From assembly GCA_963580455.1 (NCBI GenBank), contig OY756960.1, forward strand, positions 22,317,238 to 22,381,237: a stretch of 64,000 nucleotides of DNA, given 5' to 3'. This document shows positions 12,501-23,372 of the stretch, in pieces; position 1 is the stretch's first letter; the number at the start of each line of letters is the position of its first letter. The notes under the pieces were generated by a model. It searched no databases. It saw only the letters and a program-made list of their open reading frames with translations, and was not told the DNA's origin. A program made the position numbers and the translations under genes. The DNA is from Euonymus europaeus (taxonomy: Eukaryota > Streptophyta > Magnoliopsida > Celastrales > Celastraceae).

Positions 12501-12722
12501 ATTGTGTGTTTGATAAGAGGGTAATAAATAAGAGTATAATGTATTACTAGGATAATCATTACTCATATCTCCCCATGGATAACCATTACACCCGAAATAT
12601 GAAGAAAATTGCCAAAAAAATTATCTGGATAAATAATATACATACCTACCAAACATGAATATTTATTTATTCATATAATTTTAATTACCTTTATAATTAT
12701 TACACCTCTATGAAACACATAA
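12501..12722. mobile_element. MITE, copy 2 of an adjacent pair (about 222 bp)
   Basis: This aligns over its full length with 12248-12474 in the same orientation. Both begin with GTGTGTTTGATAAGAG. Both share internal stretches such as ATATGAAGAAAATT, AAATAATATACAT and TATTTATTTATTCAT, and both end with an inverted version of the start (copy 2: TATGAAACACATAA). It is noncoding and has diverged from copy 1 by scattered substitutions. Confidence 0.75.
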
Positions 12723-13244
12723 TAAGTCTATTTCAACTAAAAAATTAAAAATTACTCTTTTAAACTCTCTTTAATTAATTTATATTTTAAGAGAGTTTTA
12801 TTTTTAGAGTTCGTCACTTCGTCTCAACCCTCAAATTCTAGAACGTCATTGTTTATCACTTCAATCTTCCGTGAATAAAGAAAGGGCCGACTTGAATAAT
12901 TGTTGGATGTCTTGATCACTTTACGCATATGTGGACCTCTATCAATATACATTATTAATGTGTAATTTGAATTTTGGTGCCACCATCGAAGAAGAAATAA
13001 ATTGACATGGAACCCACTAGTAAATTTTAAAGTATGTAATTAAACAATTGGTCAATTTTTATCCCCACTTTTGACTCAATGTTGAACTTTTAAATGCAGT
13101 TTAATGAATGAAAGTGATGTCGCCGCAATGAAACAAAACCCACTATACAATTCGATACACGTGTGTTGCGTATTATTTTCATTTACAGCGTTAAGCCAAC
13201 TTATTCAACTCTTGATTGATTCTTCAGTCACGTCTCATATCCTA

Positions 13245-13505
13245 TGGTTTTATATTTGATGGGATCTCATACGTTATTTCATTGTATTATTAGAATGAAA
13301 TAACAGATTTTATTATAATATAATGCGTACTATTATAATGGAATACGCATGGAATGACAATAGAATAACGTATTTCACTATACTATTATTATTATTTCAT
13401 TGTATTATTACAATGGAATAACGCATTCCATTGTAATATAATATGTTATTCTTTTGTAATAATACAATGGAATAACATATGAGATCCCATGGAATACAAA
13501 CTCAT
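13245..13505. mobile_element. Foldback MITE with long terminal inverted repeats (about 260 bp)
   Basis: The left arm contains GGGATCTCATACGTTATTTC followed by ATTGTATTATTA. The reverse complement of the right arm contains GGGATCTCATATGTTATTCC followed by ATTGTATTATTACA. The interior repeats the motif AATGGAATAACG in both orientations, so nearly the whole element can fold. Exact ends are uncertain by about 10 bp. It lies in the upstream region of AFR. Confidence 0.7.
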
Positions 13506-14121
13506 GATATATATATCATTTTCGTTGATTCTTCTATCATTTCACAAACCGTGATGTTAGAGATCTCAGTAATTTTTATTCCCAAAATATCTCAGTAATA
13601 TGTGACATTCATGCATTGATTGTGATGACATCATAGCAATAAACCAATTGGAAATTATAACAAATAAATGAATGACACATATTGCTCACATAATTTTAAA
13701 GTAAAAATCACGGGAATTTTTTTTACATTTTTGTTTCACAAAAGATGCTTAAAATAATACTAAATTTAGATTGAAAAATAAAATTGAATCCACAATGTCG
13801 CAAACTAGAGAGTGACATTTTTTATCAACAACTACAGTACACGTCTACACTTAATGGGCAGTTACGTGTCCATTCCTTCAGCACCCAAACTTGGTATCTC
13901 CCGTAAAACCCGAATGTTTTAAATATCCTACCGGTGAGTAATATGCGTTATGATCAATCAATTTAATGAATATATATATATATATATATTCATCATCTTG
14001 TTCAAAAGACTTCTGTCGGACAATATAATTCTTTTATTGAAATGGTTTTTTGATTTTTTCTAAAAAAAAACAATAATAAAATTATATGTTGATTTATTTG
14101 AGTGGCCACGTCCAATTCTCA

Positions 14122-14130
14122 CCTATATAT
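14122..14130 (+). promoter_or_regulatory. Probable TATA box of AFR
   Basis: CTATATATT sits about 135 bp upstream of the AFR start codon, with a CT-rich leader downstream. A GCCACGTC ABRE/G-box-like core lies about 20 bp further upstream, near 14105. Confidence 0.5.
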
Positions 14131-14245
14131 TTTTAATATATTTTTTTTAACTCACACCACTCTCTGAATTATTCATCATTCCTCCATACATATAGAAGCA
14201 CTATTCTTTTCTGGGTGTTGTGCTTTTTGTTTTGTGCACTGATTT

Positions 14246-14251
14246 CACGTG
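14246..14251 (+). promoter_or_regulatory. G-box (CACGTG) in the AFR 5' leader
   Basis: A perfect CACGTG palindrome lies 12 bp before the AFR start codon, and a second one (ACACGTGT) is near 13157. G-boxes bind bZIP and bHLH factors such as HY5 and PIFs, which control light responses. That suits a far-red signalling gene, but occupancy is inference. Confidence 0.45.
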
Positions 14252-14263
14252 GGATTTTCAAGA

Positions 14264-15364
14264 ATGACAAGAAAAAGTGAAGATCTGGAGGACACTGAAA
14301 GGATTAATTCCGAGTCATTGATTCCAGGACTGCCTGATGAGATCGGGGAGCTATGTCTTCTCCGCCTTCCATATCCATACCAGGCTTTGGCTCGCTCGGT
14401 TTCTTATTCATGGAAGGAGACCATAGTGGACCCTCGCTTCTTTCTCTCCAAACGAGCCTACTCACTCTCGTTGCCGTATCTCTTCGTCTTCGCATTTCAC
14501 AAATCAACGGGTAGGATTCAATGGCAAGCGTTGGATCCTCGATCTCGCCGATGGTTTCGATTGCCTCCGATGCCCTGCCCAAAAGCAGTATGTGCCCCTG
14601 GGTTTTCGTGTACTGCGATGCCTCATGAGGGGAAGCTCTTCGTCCTTGGTGGTATGCTGTCAGACACAGAGACCTCCATGAGGACGACTCTCATCTACCG
14701 TACGTTAACGAATCAATGGTCGATAGGTTCTCCTATGCCAACTCCTCGATCTTTTTTTACCGCTGGATGTGTGAACGGTAAGATATTGGCCGTCGGAGGA
14801 AGTGGGTCCGGGGTCAGTGACTCTGCCACAGCTGTTGAGTGCTATCATCCAGGGACTGACACGTGGAGTGCGGCTGCTAAAATGCGCACAGGGTTAGCTA
14901 GGTACGACTCGGCGGTGGTTGGGGAGAAGATGTACGTGACGGAGGGGTGGACTTGGCCGTTCATGTTCTCGCCGAGAGGTGGCGTCTACGATCCTGACAA
15001 AGACACGTGGCAAGAGATGAGTGATGGTATGAGGGAAGGATGGACAGGTGTCAGCGTGGTGTTAAATGACAGATTATTTGTGATATCGGAACACGGTGAC
15101 TGCCCGATGAAGGTGTACGATCCGGAAATTGACACATGGCGGTACGTGGGTGGTCAGAGGTTCCCATGTGAGGCAATGCAGAGGCCATTCGCTATCGCCG
15201 GAGTGGAAGGGAAGATACATGTAGTGGCATGCGGGTTAAATGTGGTGATTGGAAGGGTATTTGAGGGAAAACACAAGGAAATTTGTGTGGAGTGGGAGGT
15301 TGTGAGTTCTCCGGAAGGTTTTCACGGCTTCTCTCCTTGTAGTTGCCATCTACTTTATGGCTAA
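14264..15364 (+). CDS. AFR: F-box/kelch-repeat protein AFR (attenuated far-red response), 366 aa
   Basis: Intronless. The frame opens at a GTG (14249), but the first ATG is 14264 (MTRKSEDLED), giving 366 aa, close to the size I recall for AFR. The F-box covers about residues 22-65: LIPGLPDEIGELCLLRLPYP, then YQALARSVSYSWKETIVDPR. Kelch repeats follow with the usual GG / Y / W pattern: KLFVLGGMLS, GKILAVGGSGSG, VECYHPGTDTWSAAAKM, VYDPDKDTWQEM and MKVYDPEIDTWRYVGG. The C-terminus (FSPCSCHLLYG) is typical. In Arabidopsis AFR (At2g24540) is an SCF subunit that positively regulates phytochrome A far-red signalling. Here it would be the substrate receptor of an SCF ubiquitin ligase. The overlapping minus-strand frames are shadows. 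Confidence 0.93.
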   Translation: MTRKSEDLEDTERINSESLIPGLPDEIGELCLLRLPYPYQALARSVSYSWKETIVDPRFFLSKRAYSLSLPYLFVFAFHKSTGRIQWQALDPRSRRWFRLPPMPCPKAVCAPGFSCTAMPHEGKLFVLGGMLSDTETSMRTTLIYRTLTNQWSIGSPMPTPRSFFTAGCVNGKILAVGGSGSGVSDSATAVECYHPGTDTWSAAAKMRTGLARYDSAVVGEKMYVTEGWTWPFMFSPRGGVYDPDKDTWQEMSDGMREGWTGVSVVLNDRLFVISEHGDCPMKVYDPEIDTWRYVGGQRFPCEAMQRPFAIAGVEGKIHVVACGLNVVIGRVFEGKHKEICVEWEVVSSPEGFHGFSPCSCHLLYG

Positions 15365-16407
15365 AAATCCTTTCATTAAAATACGGCAAAGTTTATTTTG
15401 GGTGTGTATGAATTAATATTTGAAATTTAACATTTTAGATAGCATATATGTTAGTTGAAATGTTGACATTTATACTATTTAAAATGATGTGGCTATGCAT
15501 ATATACTGTTTAAAATGTTATGACAAATTACATAAAATGATATTCATTAGGTGAAATATATAAGAGAGTAAGATTTTTGAAGTCATTAGGATAATTTTAT
15601 AATTTGATGAAAAATATATGACATAATTATCTTTTATAGCGAAAATGCTATAAAAATAGCATCTTGGAACCATATCAAAAATGCTTCACAAATTGCTACT
15701 GAGCATTTGATTTTTTAAATAATTTTAAGTAGCATACATGCGGCTCAAAATGTTAATCCAAACGAGCATATATATCTGTTTTTGGCCTCAAATTTTTTCA
15801 TTCTTGCAAGGCAAAATTGCAATTGAGCTCGTTTCCTACACTCTCACGCGAGTCAATTTGCCGATTATTAGGGTCATGTTCCTACTGCTAAGTGAACATT
15901 GAAGAGTCACGATCAACTAACGCAGATTATATAGTCGATTAGTCATGTTATTCCCTGACTCGCTTTGAAGGCCCGATTCTGCTGTGCTTTGTAGTGGGAA
16001 GCCCAACATCTAAAGCCCGTCAGGCATCATCAAAGGTTTTTCATCGAAGATCATTAGGGAAAAAAATTAACCTTAACATTTCTTTAAAATTCAACTGATT
16101 ATCAGTTGCTAAGAGACTATAAACAATCATGCCTCCAATTTCACCTTCCGAATCCCACATTTCCTCGACTAACTTTTTTGACGAATCCAACCTTCTCAAG
16201 GACCATCTACCTCTTGTTCTCAACCTCCACCAAAATCTAAAGCCTCACTGAACCGGGCTTTTCATCGAACACCTTTGATACCATCATCATCTTCAGTGTC
16301 ATTCACTTAGAAAGTTAATGATCAGTTTTGGTTGATTTTCTGGCAAATTATTGTCAACCCGTATAATTGATTTTCGGTCGGTTTCAGTGAAAAAGTATGA
16401 ACTTATA
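15365..16407. other. Intergenic region downstream of AFR with a possible decayed MITE
   Basis: There is no coding frame. Between about 15400 and 15770 the two edges look like diverged inverted copies. The left has GAATTAATATTTGAAA then TTTTAGATAGCATATATG. The reverse complement of the right has GGATTAACATTTTGAG then CGCATGTATGCTA. The interior repeats GTTTAAAATGTTATG-like motifs. This would suit an old MITE, but the similarity is partial. The remainder shows nothing I recognise. Confidence 0.35.
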
Positions 16408-19400
16408 TCTATACCTTTCCTATATAGTGGTGTTTTTTGCGGCCTCCTCAGGGCGAGTCTCTGCTTCTCCCGATAATCGCGCGACTTCGCATCTTCTTTC
16501 CTCCTCTACAACGGCGTCGTCCTGGCCTTTAACTGATCGGGCAAAACGGCAACGTTTCCTGCCCAAGTGAGTGCTTCCTTCACGTGGTGCTCTCTCTCTA
16601 GCGAGTCCGAGGTTTCTTCAAACTCGCGCAAGTGGTTCGCTTCTGGAATTGCTCTTCCTCCAGGTTCATGCATCTACTTTTGGGCTTTTTCTTTCACGTA
16701 ATTGCAGTCACGATCTTTGTTTCAGGTTCATGCATCTTCTTTGATGCGACTTTCAGTCCCATCGGTAGAATCAACAACAAATCTACTTTTTTATGCATGG
16801 ATCTCCTTTATCTAGCTCGAACTTTGGTACAAGCTTCTTCTACAGCTTCGACTTCTTGGTCTTGCGACAAAAATCAGGTAAACCTTGCTTTGTTTCAAAT
16901 TTTGCTACTTGCTGTTGTTTATTTAACGGAAGATTGTGGTATTTGAATCTATTGATTTGATCTGATTCGTACATGAACTTTCTTCCTTCTTTTACACTTC
17001 AAGGTATGTCCTTTTGTGGGTTGGATTATCTGCTCTTGATGGGTTTTAAGCCTTATACCACCTAATCGATCACCACCGTGCAGCTGCTGGCCGACCATAA
17101 GTCACTCTTCGTCGTCGTCAGAAATCTCTTACCTCCGACCAACCAGCCCTTGAAAAATTGAAAGATCGGGTATTTTCAGATTTTTAATTTCATAGTTATT
17201 TCTTAAATTTGTGTTGAAAAAAGAGTATGTGTGATGATTGGACCTTCGCCACTTCGGTTTGGCGATCTGCTTTCCATAGAGTATTTTTGAAACAAAATCT
17301 CTAAACAAAAAAAAATGCGTGCAATTTGGATGGACCATTGGATGAAATTTCAGAGTTTGGAATTCTTAACGAATCGAAGCCCCTGTCTACTTCTGTCTCT
17401 GCAGATCTAAAACTCAGATCGTTTGATTCAACATCATCTGAAGTTAACAACCTAGACTTCAGGGGAATTTTTCTTCAGTACAGAGAAAATGGTATTAGTA
17501 GATTAACCAGATGTTGCAGGACTTATCTGGCATGAAGGTTCTTATCCTCGATTCTCAGAAGGTATCTTCTTACCCGCTTAGCATTGAAACTTCTTATATC
17601 ATATATTGTTCTTTACTTGCATTCCCTATTTTTCGGAGAGGAAAACCCAATTTGTGCTACTTGATGCAGTCTTTTTAATGGTTTCATCTATTTGAATCTA
17701 TTGACCTAATCAATCTTGCTTCTCTCCGTTGGTTTGAACTACTGTTCCTTAGTGCTTATATTTGTTGCAATGAGTCCAATAATTTGTGAAATTTGGATAT
17801 TGGGGGGTTTCCCTTCCTCTGTGTGGTTTTTTTTTTAAAGCTTGAGAATCAGTTTTGGAGCTTGGTGTTGTTTACTTAACAGGATATTGAGGTTTTTCCA
17901 TCTATTGATTGTTTAATCCTGCTACAGCTTCTATTTTTTGCTCCAAGTCCAACTCTTGCTTGCGAAAAATTGAAGGTGATGATTATTTTGTTTGGATTTT
18001 CTGTGAAACTTCAATTCCAATTCCGAAACTCGATGATGCTTATTTACCTAGATATGGGGTTTTTCCACCTCCTTTCGTTGGTTTCTTGAGTTCATAATAT
18101 AAAGTCCTCCGCTTTAAACAAGTCATTGCATGAATCTCTAGCCTGTTACTTCCCTTTGTAGTCAATCTGACTTTCTTTTATCAGCTTCTTTTTCTTGCTG
18201 TGCCCTGAGACTGCTTAGGTAAAATTCTAGGTATGAATTCTTTTGTTTTTGTTTTTGTTTTTGTGTAAAGCTTCTTCAGCAATTATTGATTTTAATTCAC
18301 TGAAATTCATATATTCCAATTGGTTGAACATTTTGATGTTTATTCAGCGTGATATTGTGGTTTTGATGACATAGGGTCATCTGAACATCATGCTAACAGA
18401 AATGCCAACCTTCAGGTGATTAAATTGGAATATAGAGGAACTTGACAATATTTAAAGGTAAGCAAGGACTTTATTACCTAATACTAGATAAGATAAGCAA
18501 CATGATGCTTCCCAGTTTATATTCTACAATTTATAAATCTAGCTGGGAGTGCTAGCAGTGTTAAAGTTTTCGAGATTAAAGATGACATTTTTCTTTGGAT
18601 AGTTGTTTTGTTATATGTGTGCATGAACATAGTGGAAAGGTATGCAATCTTCTAAGTGCGTTGCTTCTCAAGTTGTAAATTTTGGTTACATGTGCTTTGG
18701 ACTCTCTAGCTGTTTGTGTTACAAGAAGATTATACTGGGTTTTGCTTAATTATTTCCTTTCATATTTTAATTGCATTCTATTGTTGTTGACATTGCTTTG
18801 GGTTCAGCTTTCCAAAAATTTGTGGTTTACCAACTGTGAATAGAATTAAAATCCTTTTATTGTTGTGCAAGAGAACGACCTTCTGACCTTCACGACCATT
18901 TTTCTTGCAACTTAACTCATGCTACTTGATTTTTGCACCTGTTTGGTTATGACTGGCGATCAGGATTTGCCTGCGTAATTGTTCAGGTCAGGCTTCATGT
19001 GGGCTTATGTTTGGGTTGTATTTCATATTCTTTTGTACTTTATGTTGAAGTTGTTAGTAGTTGACTTCGTAACTGGTTTAGGCCTTACGTTAGACCATTT
19101 AATTTATGTTTTCTCTCAAAGTTTATACAAAAGCTTATTTACTTTTGAAATTATTGATTAAATACATTTTATTTCTATTTATCTTTATGCAGGATACCAA
19201 AGCCTGCAATTGCTTGTATTGTGTCAATAGTTCCAGCGATTAGGCCTCTACTTCATCTGATTGCCTTCTTGACATTTGAGGTTGGCCAACTATTATCCTT
19301 TTTAAAAATAATCCCCAACCATTTTTGTTTGGGTAGTTGTTCTGTTATATGTGTGCATGAAGCTGGGACAAACCGAACGTATGCTATCTTCTAAGTGGGT

Positions 19401-21504
19401 TGATTATCGAGTTGTAAATTTTAGTTCTTGCTGTATAATTTAGATGTTTTTGAAGCCTTATGTGCTCTTGTACGATCCTTTGGGAATTAGATGTGTTGTG
19501 TTCTGTGGTAGTTCCTGTAATAGAGTAAACTGTATATGGTCTTTAAGCGTGTGAACTTGGAAAAGAGGATTTATGAACCTACTCCATTCACCTGGACCCA
19601 CAAGATTATCTTTAGTCTAAATGAGAAATCAAACTGTCCATGGTTACATACATGATTTAAATTAATATTGAAATTTTTTTAATGGAGTACAAGAATATAT
19701 ATGTTTCTGAGGCAGGTGACATCCTAGAGATTGTATGGATGGCTAGGATTTTGGAGCAGTTGTAGCAAGGGCCAAGACAAGGGGGTTTCATGAGCTGTTA
19801 TAGACAAAAACTGCATGAGATTAATAAAAATCAGGATTGGGAAAATTGAAATGTATTCTCTCTCATTAGATCATGACAATCAACCTATTCTATTTTACAT
19901 TAGTTCCATTTGGACGTATTGCATATATTTTTTGATTCATTGTTATTGATGGTAACAGATATCTGCTTCTTTTAGGTTCATTATTGGTTTTTTCCTTGGT
20001 GCCATACCATAGTATATGTGGGAGGATAGACCTTCGAGAAAACCCAGGATATATTACTTGCATAGTGGCCATTTCATTGCTGTAGAATTATAAAAATGTC
20101 TTTTTTCAAACAATAACTCATTCAAGGAAAACTAAGTGCATAACCGAAGTGAGCTAAAATTGTAATTTATTGAAGATTGTGTTGACTCTTACTCTTATAT
20201 TCCTGGGATAATAGTTTTCTAGGAGTATTTCAATTTTGGTTATTTCTCTGAAAGTTGGATAGTCATTGGATTCCATTTTAGCTAAAAAAACAAATGCTGA
20301 TATACTTTTGTTCATTGTGGTGTCAGGTCATTACAACAGTGAAACTGATCTCTGTTGTGCCTTTGGTTTTCTAGCCATGACATGTGGATAGGCAAAATTA
20401 TTGAAACAAATGTCACTGCCCACTTCAACGACCAACCATGTTTGCCGAGGTAGGGTTTCTACACTATGGTGACACTGTAACCTATACACCTAACTCGCTA
20501 TTTCGCTTCTCTTTTTTTTCCCTCATTCCAGTGAACTCCTGAGAAACTCTTTATATGTTGCAAAAAATGGGAAATGGTTAATCATATAAATGATATTGTT
20601 TTTTAAAATTGTTAATTTCCCTTTGCTGATTTTTTTGCAATCTTTCAAACAGCTTCTTACACTGCTATCATTTGCTATGCACAAAAAATGGTATGTTTAC
20701 TCCAGATGTTGGTGACGTATTTAGGTCAGCTATTAAGAGAGCTTTCTTTACTCAAGATGTTATGCAAGCCGAAGCGGAAGCACTTCTCTTTCGTCTGCAA
20801 ACTGCGTTCGACTACGAAGATGTCCAAGCCCTGCTTCTAAATTTCTTAAAGCTAGATGTTTGTCATGTACGGAGGAGTGCAAATAACGCAGCGCAGAGAC
20901 TGGCCAACCTTGCTCTCCAACATGATCAATATGTTGTCTTGCTCAAGGAATGTCCTCAAACATTGTTAAGTACTATAATGTCTGATGTAAACCTCTCAAT
21001 TTCATATTAATGAAGTTTTCATTATCAAAAAATAAAGAGAGAAAAAAAAAGAATTGCATATTTATATCTCTTGGATCCTTGCATATTGTCGTGCACAATG
21101 CACCCTTTGGGTGGAGCCATTGAGGCACGTCTAACTCAATTACTAGGACCTATCTTCTATGTTATCTCCGGAAAAAAAAGATAATGATCTTGAAACAGCT
21201 TTATCACGGTTCTTCCCATAACAACTGAAACAATTTTCGACAAAAAATTGAATTATCATCAATTACCATCAGCTAAAAAACTGGACTTCGAACACAAAAT
21301 TAAATCATTGATCGTATTGTGTTTGATGAAAGCTCATAACATAAGCAACTGAAGCTCGGAAATCAATGATAGTGTCAGGCATTATTTTGAGGTTTAAATG
21401 AATACGGCTTAAAAACGATATAATTACTGTACTCAAAACAACAAGCAGGTTTGGAATCTATGAATTTCAGAAGCCCCGGGGCAACGCCCGGGCATCTACT
21501 ATAG
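16408..21504. mobile_element. Helitron-like nonautonomous block, about 5.1 kb
   Basis: The left edge is A/TCTATACCTTTCC, resembling plant Helitron 5' ends (TC start with TCTATACT-like sequence). The right edge has a GC hairpin at 21473-21493 (GCCCCGGG, loop GCAACG, then CCCGGGC). It is followed 10 nt later by CTATAGT, close to the canonical CTAGT end. This hairpin-spacer-CTRR-T layout is characteristic of plant Helitrons. No Rep/helicase frame is present, so it would be nonautonomous. The interior is T-rich and intron-like, with GC-richer exon-like patches near 16440-16660 and 17080-17120 and several GT donor-like sites. This looks like transcribed gene fragments captured by the element, but I do not recognise the source. 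The open frames at 16632, 17326, 17909 and 18979 have no family match. Confidence 0.5.
20672..21035 (+). pseudogene. LINE-derived RNase H (RVT_3-like) C-terminal fragment
   Basis: A 112-residue frame reads like the C-terminal half of the RNase H-like domain of plant LINE polyproteins. An acidic helix (QAEAEALLFRLQTAFDYEDV) precedes the conserved HVRRSANNAAQRLANLAL motif and the ECPQTLLSTIMSD tail. The N-terminal catalytic part and the reverse transcriptase are missing. Downstream, AATGAAGTTTTCATTATC and an A-rich run (21026-21050) look like a LINE 3' end. It lies inside the Helitron-like block, so it is either a captured or a nested fragment. It should not be counted as a gene. Confidence 0.65.
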
Positions 21505-22240
21505 TATATATATATATATATATATAAACGACCTAACGTAGATTTTTTTTTTACAAATCTAATTGTTACTATTGGAACCTTTGTTAAAAGTGTAACCTAC
21601 GTTTTCTTAGAATCAATACAACAATATCGTTAACAAAGCTCAGACACGAACAGACTTGATTAATTGGAAAAGAAAAAAAAAAAAGAAGCTTATGAAACCG
21701 GAATCGATGCGGGATTTACACCACTGACCTTAAAAGCAATTTACTTTATGCGCCACCACTATAATAGCATTTGATCCGGTCCACCGACTAAACTCCTATA
21801 ATTTATGTCCACAAAAAACATCATCCCCTACCCCAATACTCCGTCGCCAACGCAATACCTACATTTTTTATCTTCCTCCCACCAGTTTGGAAAGGGCATC
21901 TACGCATATGGACCGACGCCATGGATGAGGAATTGCGACGTTTACAAGGTATGCCGCTGCTGCTTCTTTACTAGTGAACTCGCCTAGTTGTTTTCTCTGA
22001 ATTGGTCAACCAAGGCGGCTCTTGCAACAGGGTTTCATTGCTCCCCACTCCAAGTAATACCAATTTTGACTCGGGTATTCCAGAATTGACTCGACGGCCC
22101 ATATGGTCTCTTGAGTTTTGCTCAATTTCCATGAAATTTCTATCCATCAGAATCCCCGATTCGTATATAACCAGGCAGACCCAGAAGTAGTTTGTACACT
22201 CAACATACTAATCTTTTGTGTAAATTTCAGAACTTCAACA
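21505..22240 (+). promoter_or_regulatory. Promoter and probable spliced 5' leader of the GNAT gene
   Basis: A (TA)n run at about 21505-21525 begins the region, followed by AT-rich DNA. A donor in the context ACAAG/GTATGC near 21949 and an acceptor AATTTCAG near 22230 suggest a 5'-UTR intron that ends 10 bp before the start codon. The open frames upstream of 22241 lie in this leader and do not resemble proteins. Confidence 0.45.
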
Positions 22241-22786
22241 ATGGAGGACATCTCAGATGTCTCTCTCCGACCATTGGAGCTCTCCGACATAGATGATTTC
22301 ATGGTTTGGGTTACTGATGATAAGGTGGCTCATTTCTGTTCTTGGGAGCCGTACAAAAGCAAAGAAGATGCCATAAACTACATGACGAAAACAATTCTAC
22401 CACATCCATGGTTCAGGGCGATTTGTCTTGGCTCAAGACCAATTGGTGCCATTTCGGTGGCACCGAATTATGGTTCTGATAAATGCAGAGCTGAAGTTGG
22501 GTATGTTTTGGGATCCAAGTATTGGGGCAAAGGGATTGCAACAAAAGCAGTGAAAATGGTGGCCAACACCATATTCAGTGAGTGGCCACATTTGGAAAGA
22601 CTCGAAGCTCTGGTTGATGTACAAAACGTGGGATCGCAAAAGGTGCTGGAGAAGGCTGGATTCACAAGGGAAGGCATCTTAAGAAAGTATATTTTGCTGA
22701 AAGGAAGATCCAGGGATATGATCATGTTTAGTCTTCTATCCACAGATCCTCAAATGTCTATACAAGTCAAGGATCCTGTTTGTTAA
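22241..22786 (+). CDS. GNAT-family N-acetyltransferase (RimJ/RimL-like), 181 aa
   Basis: The frame extends upstream, but the conserved domain starts at ATG 22241 (MEDISDVSLRPLELSDIDDF), just after a putative leader splice acceptor. I therefore prefer this start over the in-frame 22118. The Acetyltransf_3 fold is clear. It has LRPLELSDIDDF at the N-terminus, SRPIGAISVAPN (strand 4), CRAEVGYVLGSKYWGKGIAT with the acetyl-CoA-binding Q/RxxGxG/A-type loop (YWGKGIAT, about residues 91-98), then LEALVDVQNVGSQKVLEKAG and FTREGILRKY. This matches the small plant family annotated as acyl-CoA N-acyltransferases. Substrates in plants are unknown, though ribosomal-protein or small-molecule amines are the usual bacterial targets. 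The length is normal for a single-domain enzyme. Confidence 0.9.
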   Translation: MEDISDVSLRPLELSDIDDFMVWVTDDKVAHFCSWEPYKSKEDAINYMTKTILPHPWFRAICLGSRPIGAISVAPNYGSDKCRAEVGYVLGSKYWGKGIATKAVKMVANTIFSEWPHLERLEALVDVQNVGSQKVLEKAGFTREGILRKYILLKGRSRDMIMFSLLSTDPQMSIQVKDPVC

Positions 22787-23171
22787 TTTGCTTTATCTGT
22801 TTATGCCCACAACTTTCTACTTTCTTTACATTATCGTCTAGCAATAAGATCTCTTTTGCAGTGGAGATATATATAGAGGTGATGGATGAACAATCAAAGC
22901 AGGAATTTTCTTCTGTTTACTAGCACTGACGAAAAAAGGTTTAAAAAAACTAAAAATAAAATACGCGTGAACACCACGCCTTGCCAGTCCACTAGAATCT
23001 TCGACTCTCACTCGAACCCGTAGAATTCAGGCTACCTTCTAGAACACGTCGCATTTCCCAGTATCCTCTTTCGTTGAAACTTCAGGTTCTTCGGGCTCTA
23101 TATATGAAAAAGCCCCTTTCATTTCATTTGTATACGCTGATTGAGGAAGAAGAATTAAGAAAAGGTGGAAG
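22787..23171 (+). promoter_or_regulatory. Intergenic promoter region of the zinc-ribbon gene, with a TATA box
   Basis: This is the 3' flank of the GNAT gene followed by a promoter. CTATATATG at 23098-23106 is a good TATA box about 70 bp before the start codon at 23172. ACACGTCGC near 23045 contains an ACGT core. Confidence 0.6.
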
Positions 23172-23372
23172 ATGTGTTTGGTGTTTGTGTGCGACGAGGA
23201 CGAGAGGGTCGTCGGTAGGCAGCCAGCGCCCGGAGCGTGCCCGTACTGTGGAGGAATGATTCAGGCCATGGACGTGCAGAGCGAGTGGAGGTTCTGTTTC
23301 TTGCCTCTCTATTTCAAGACCAAACGGAAGTATTACTGCACTATTTGTGCTCGAAGATTGGCCATCCAATAG
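23172..23372 (+). CDS. Small plant zinc-ribbon protein, 66 aa
   Basis: A 66-residue frame begins MCLVFVCDEDERVVGR. Two CxxC knuckles are visible: CPYCGG (about residues 23-28) and CTICARR (about 56-62). They are separated by the conserved block FCFLPLYFKTKRKYYC. This is the plant zinc-ribbon family sometimes mis-annotated as 'methionyl-tRNA synthetase-like'; in Arabidopsis the counterpart I recall is At5g10695. The four cysteines should bind one Zn2+. Function is unknown. Its place between a GNAT gene and a PTH2 gene, near the CBS-PPR gene, fits the Arabidopsis chromosome-5 order. The gene is real despite its size: the motif conservation is strong and it has its own TATA box. Confidence 0.88.
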   Translation: MCLVFVCDEDERVVGRQPAPGACPYCGGMIQAMDVQSEWRFCFLPLYFKTKRKYYCTICARRLAIQ

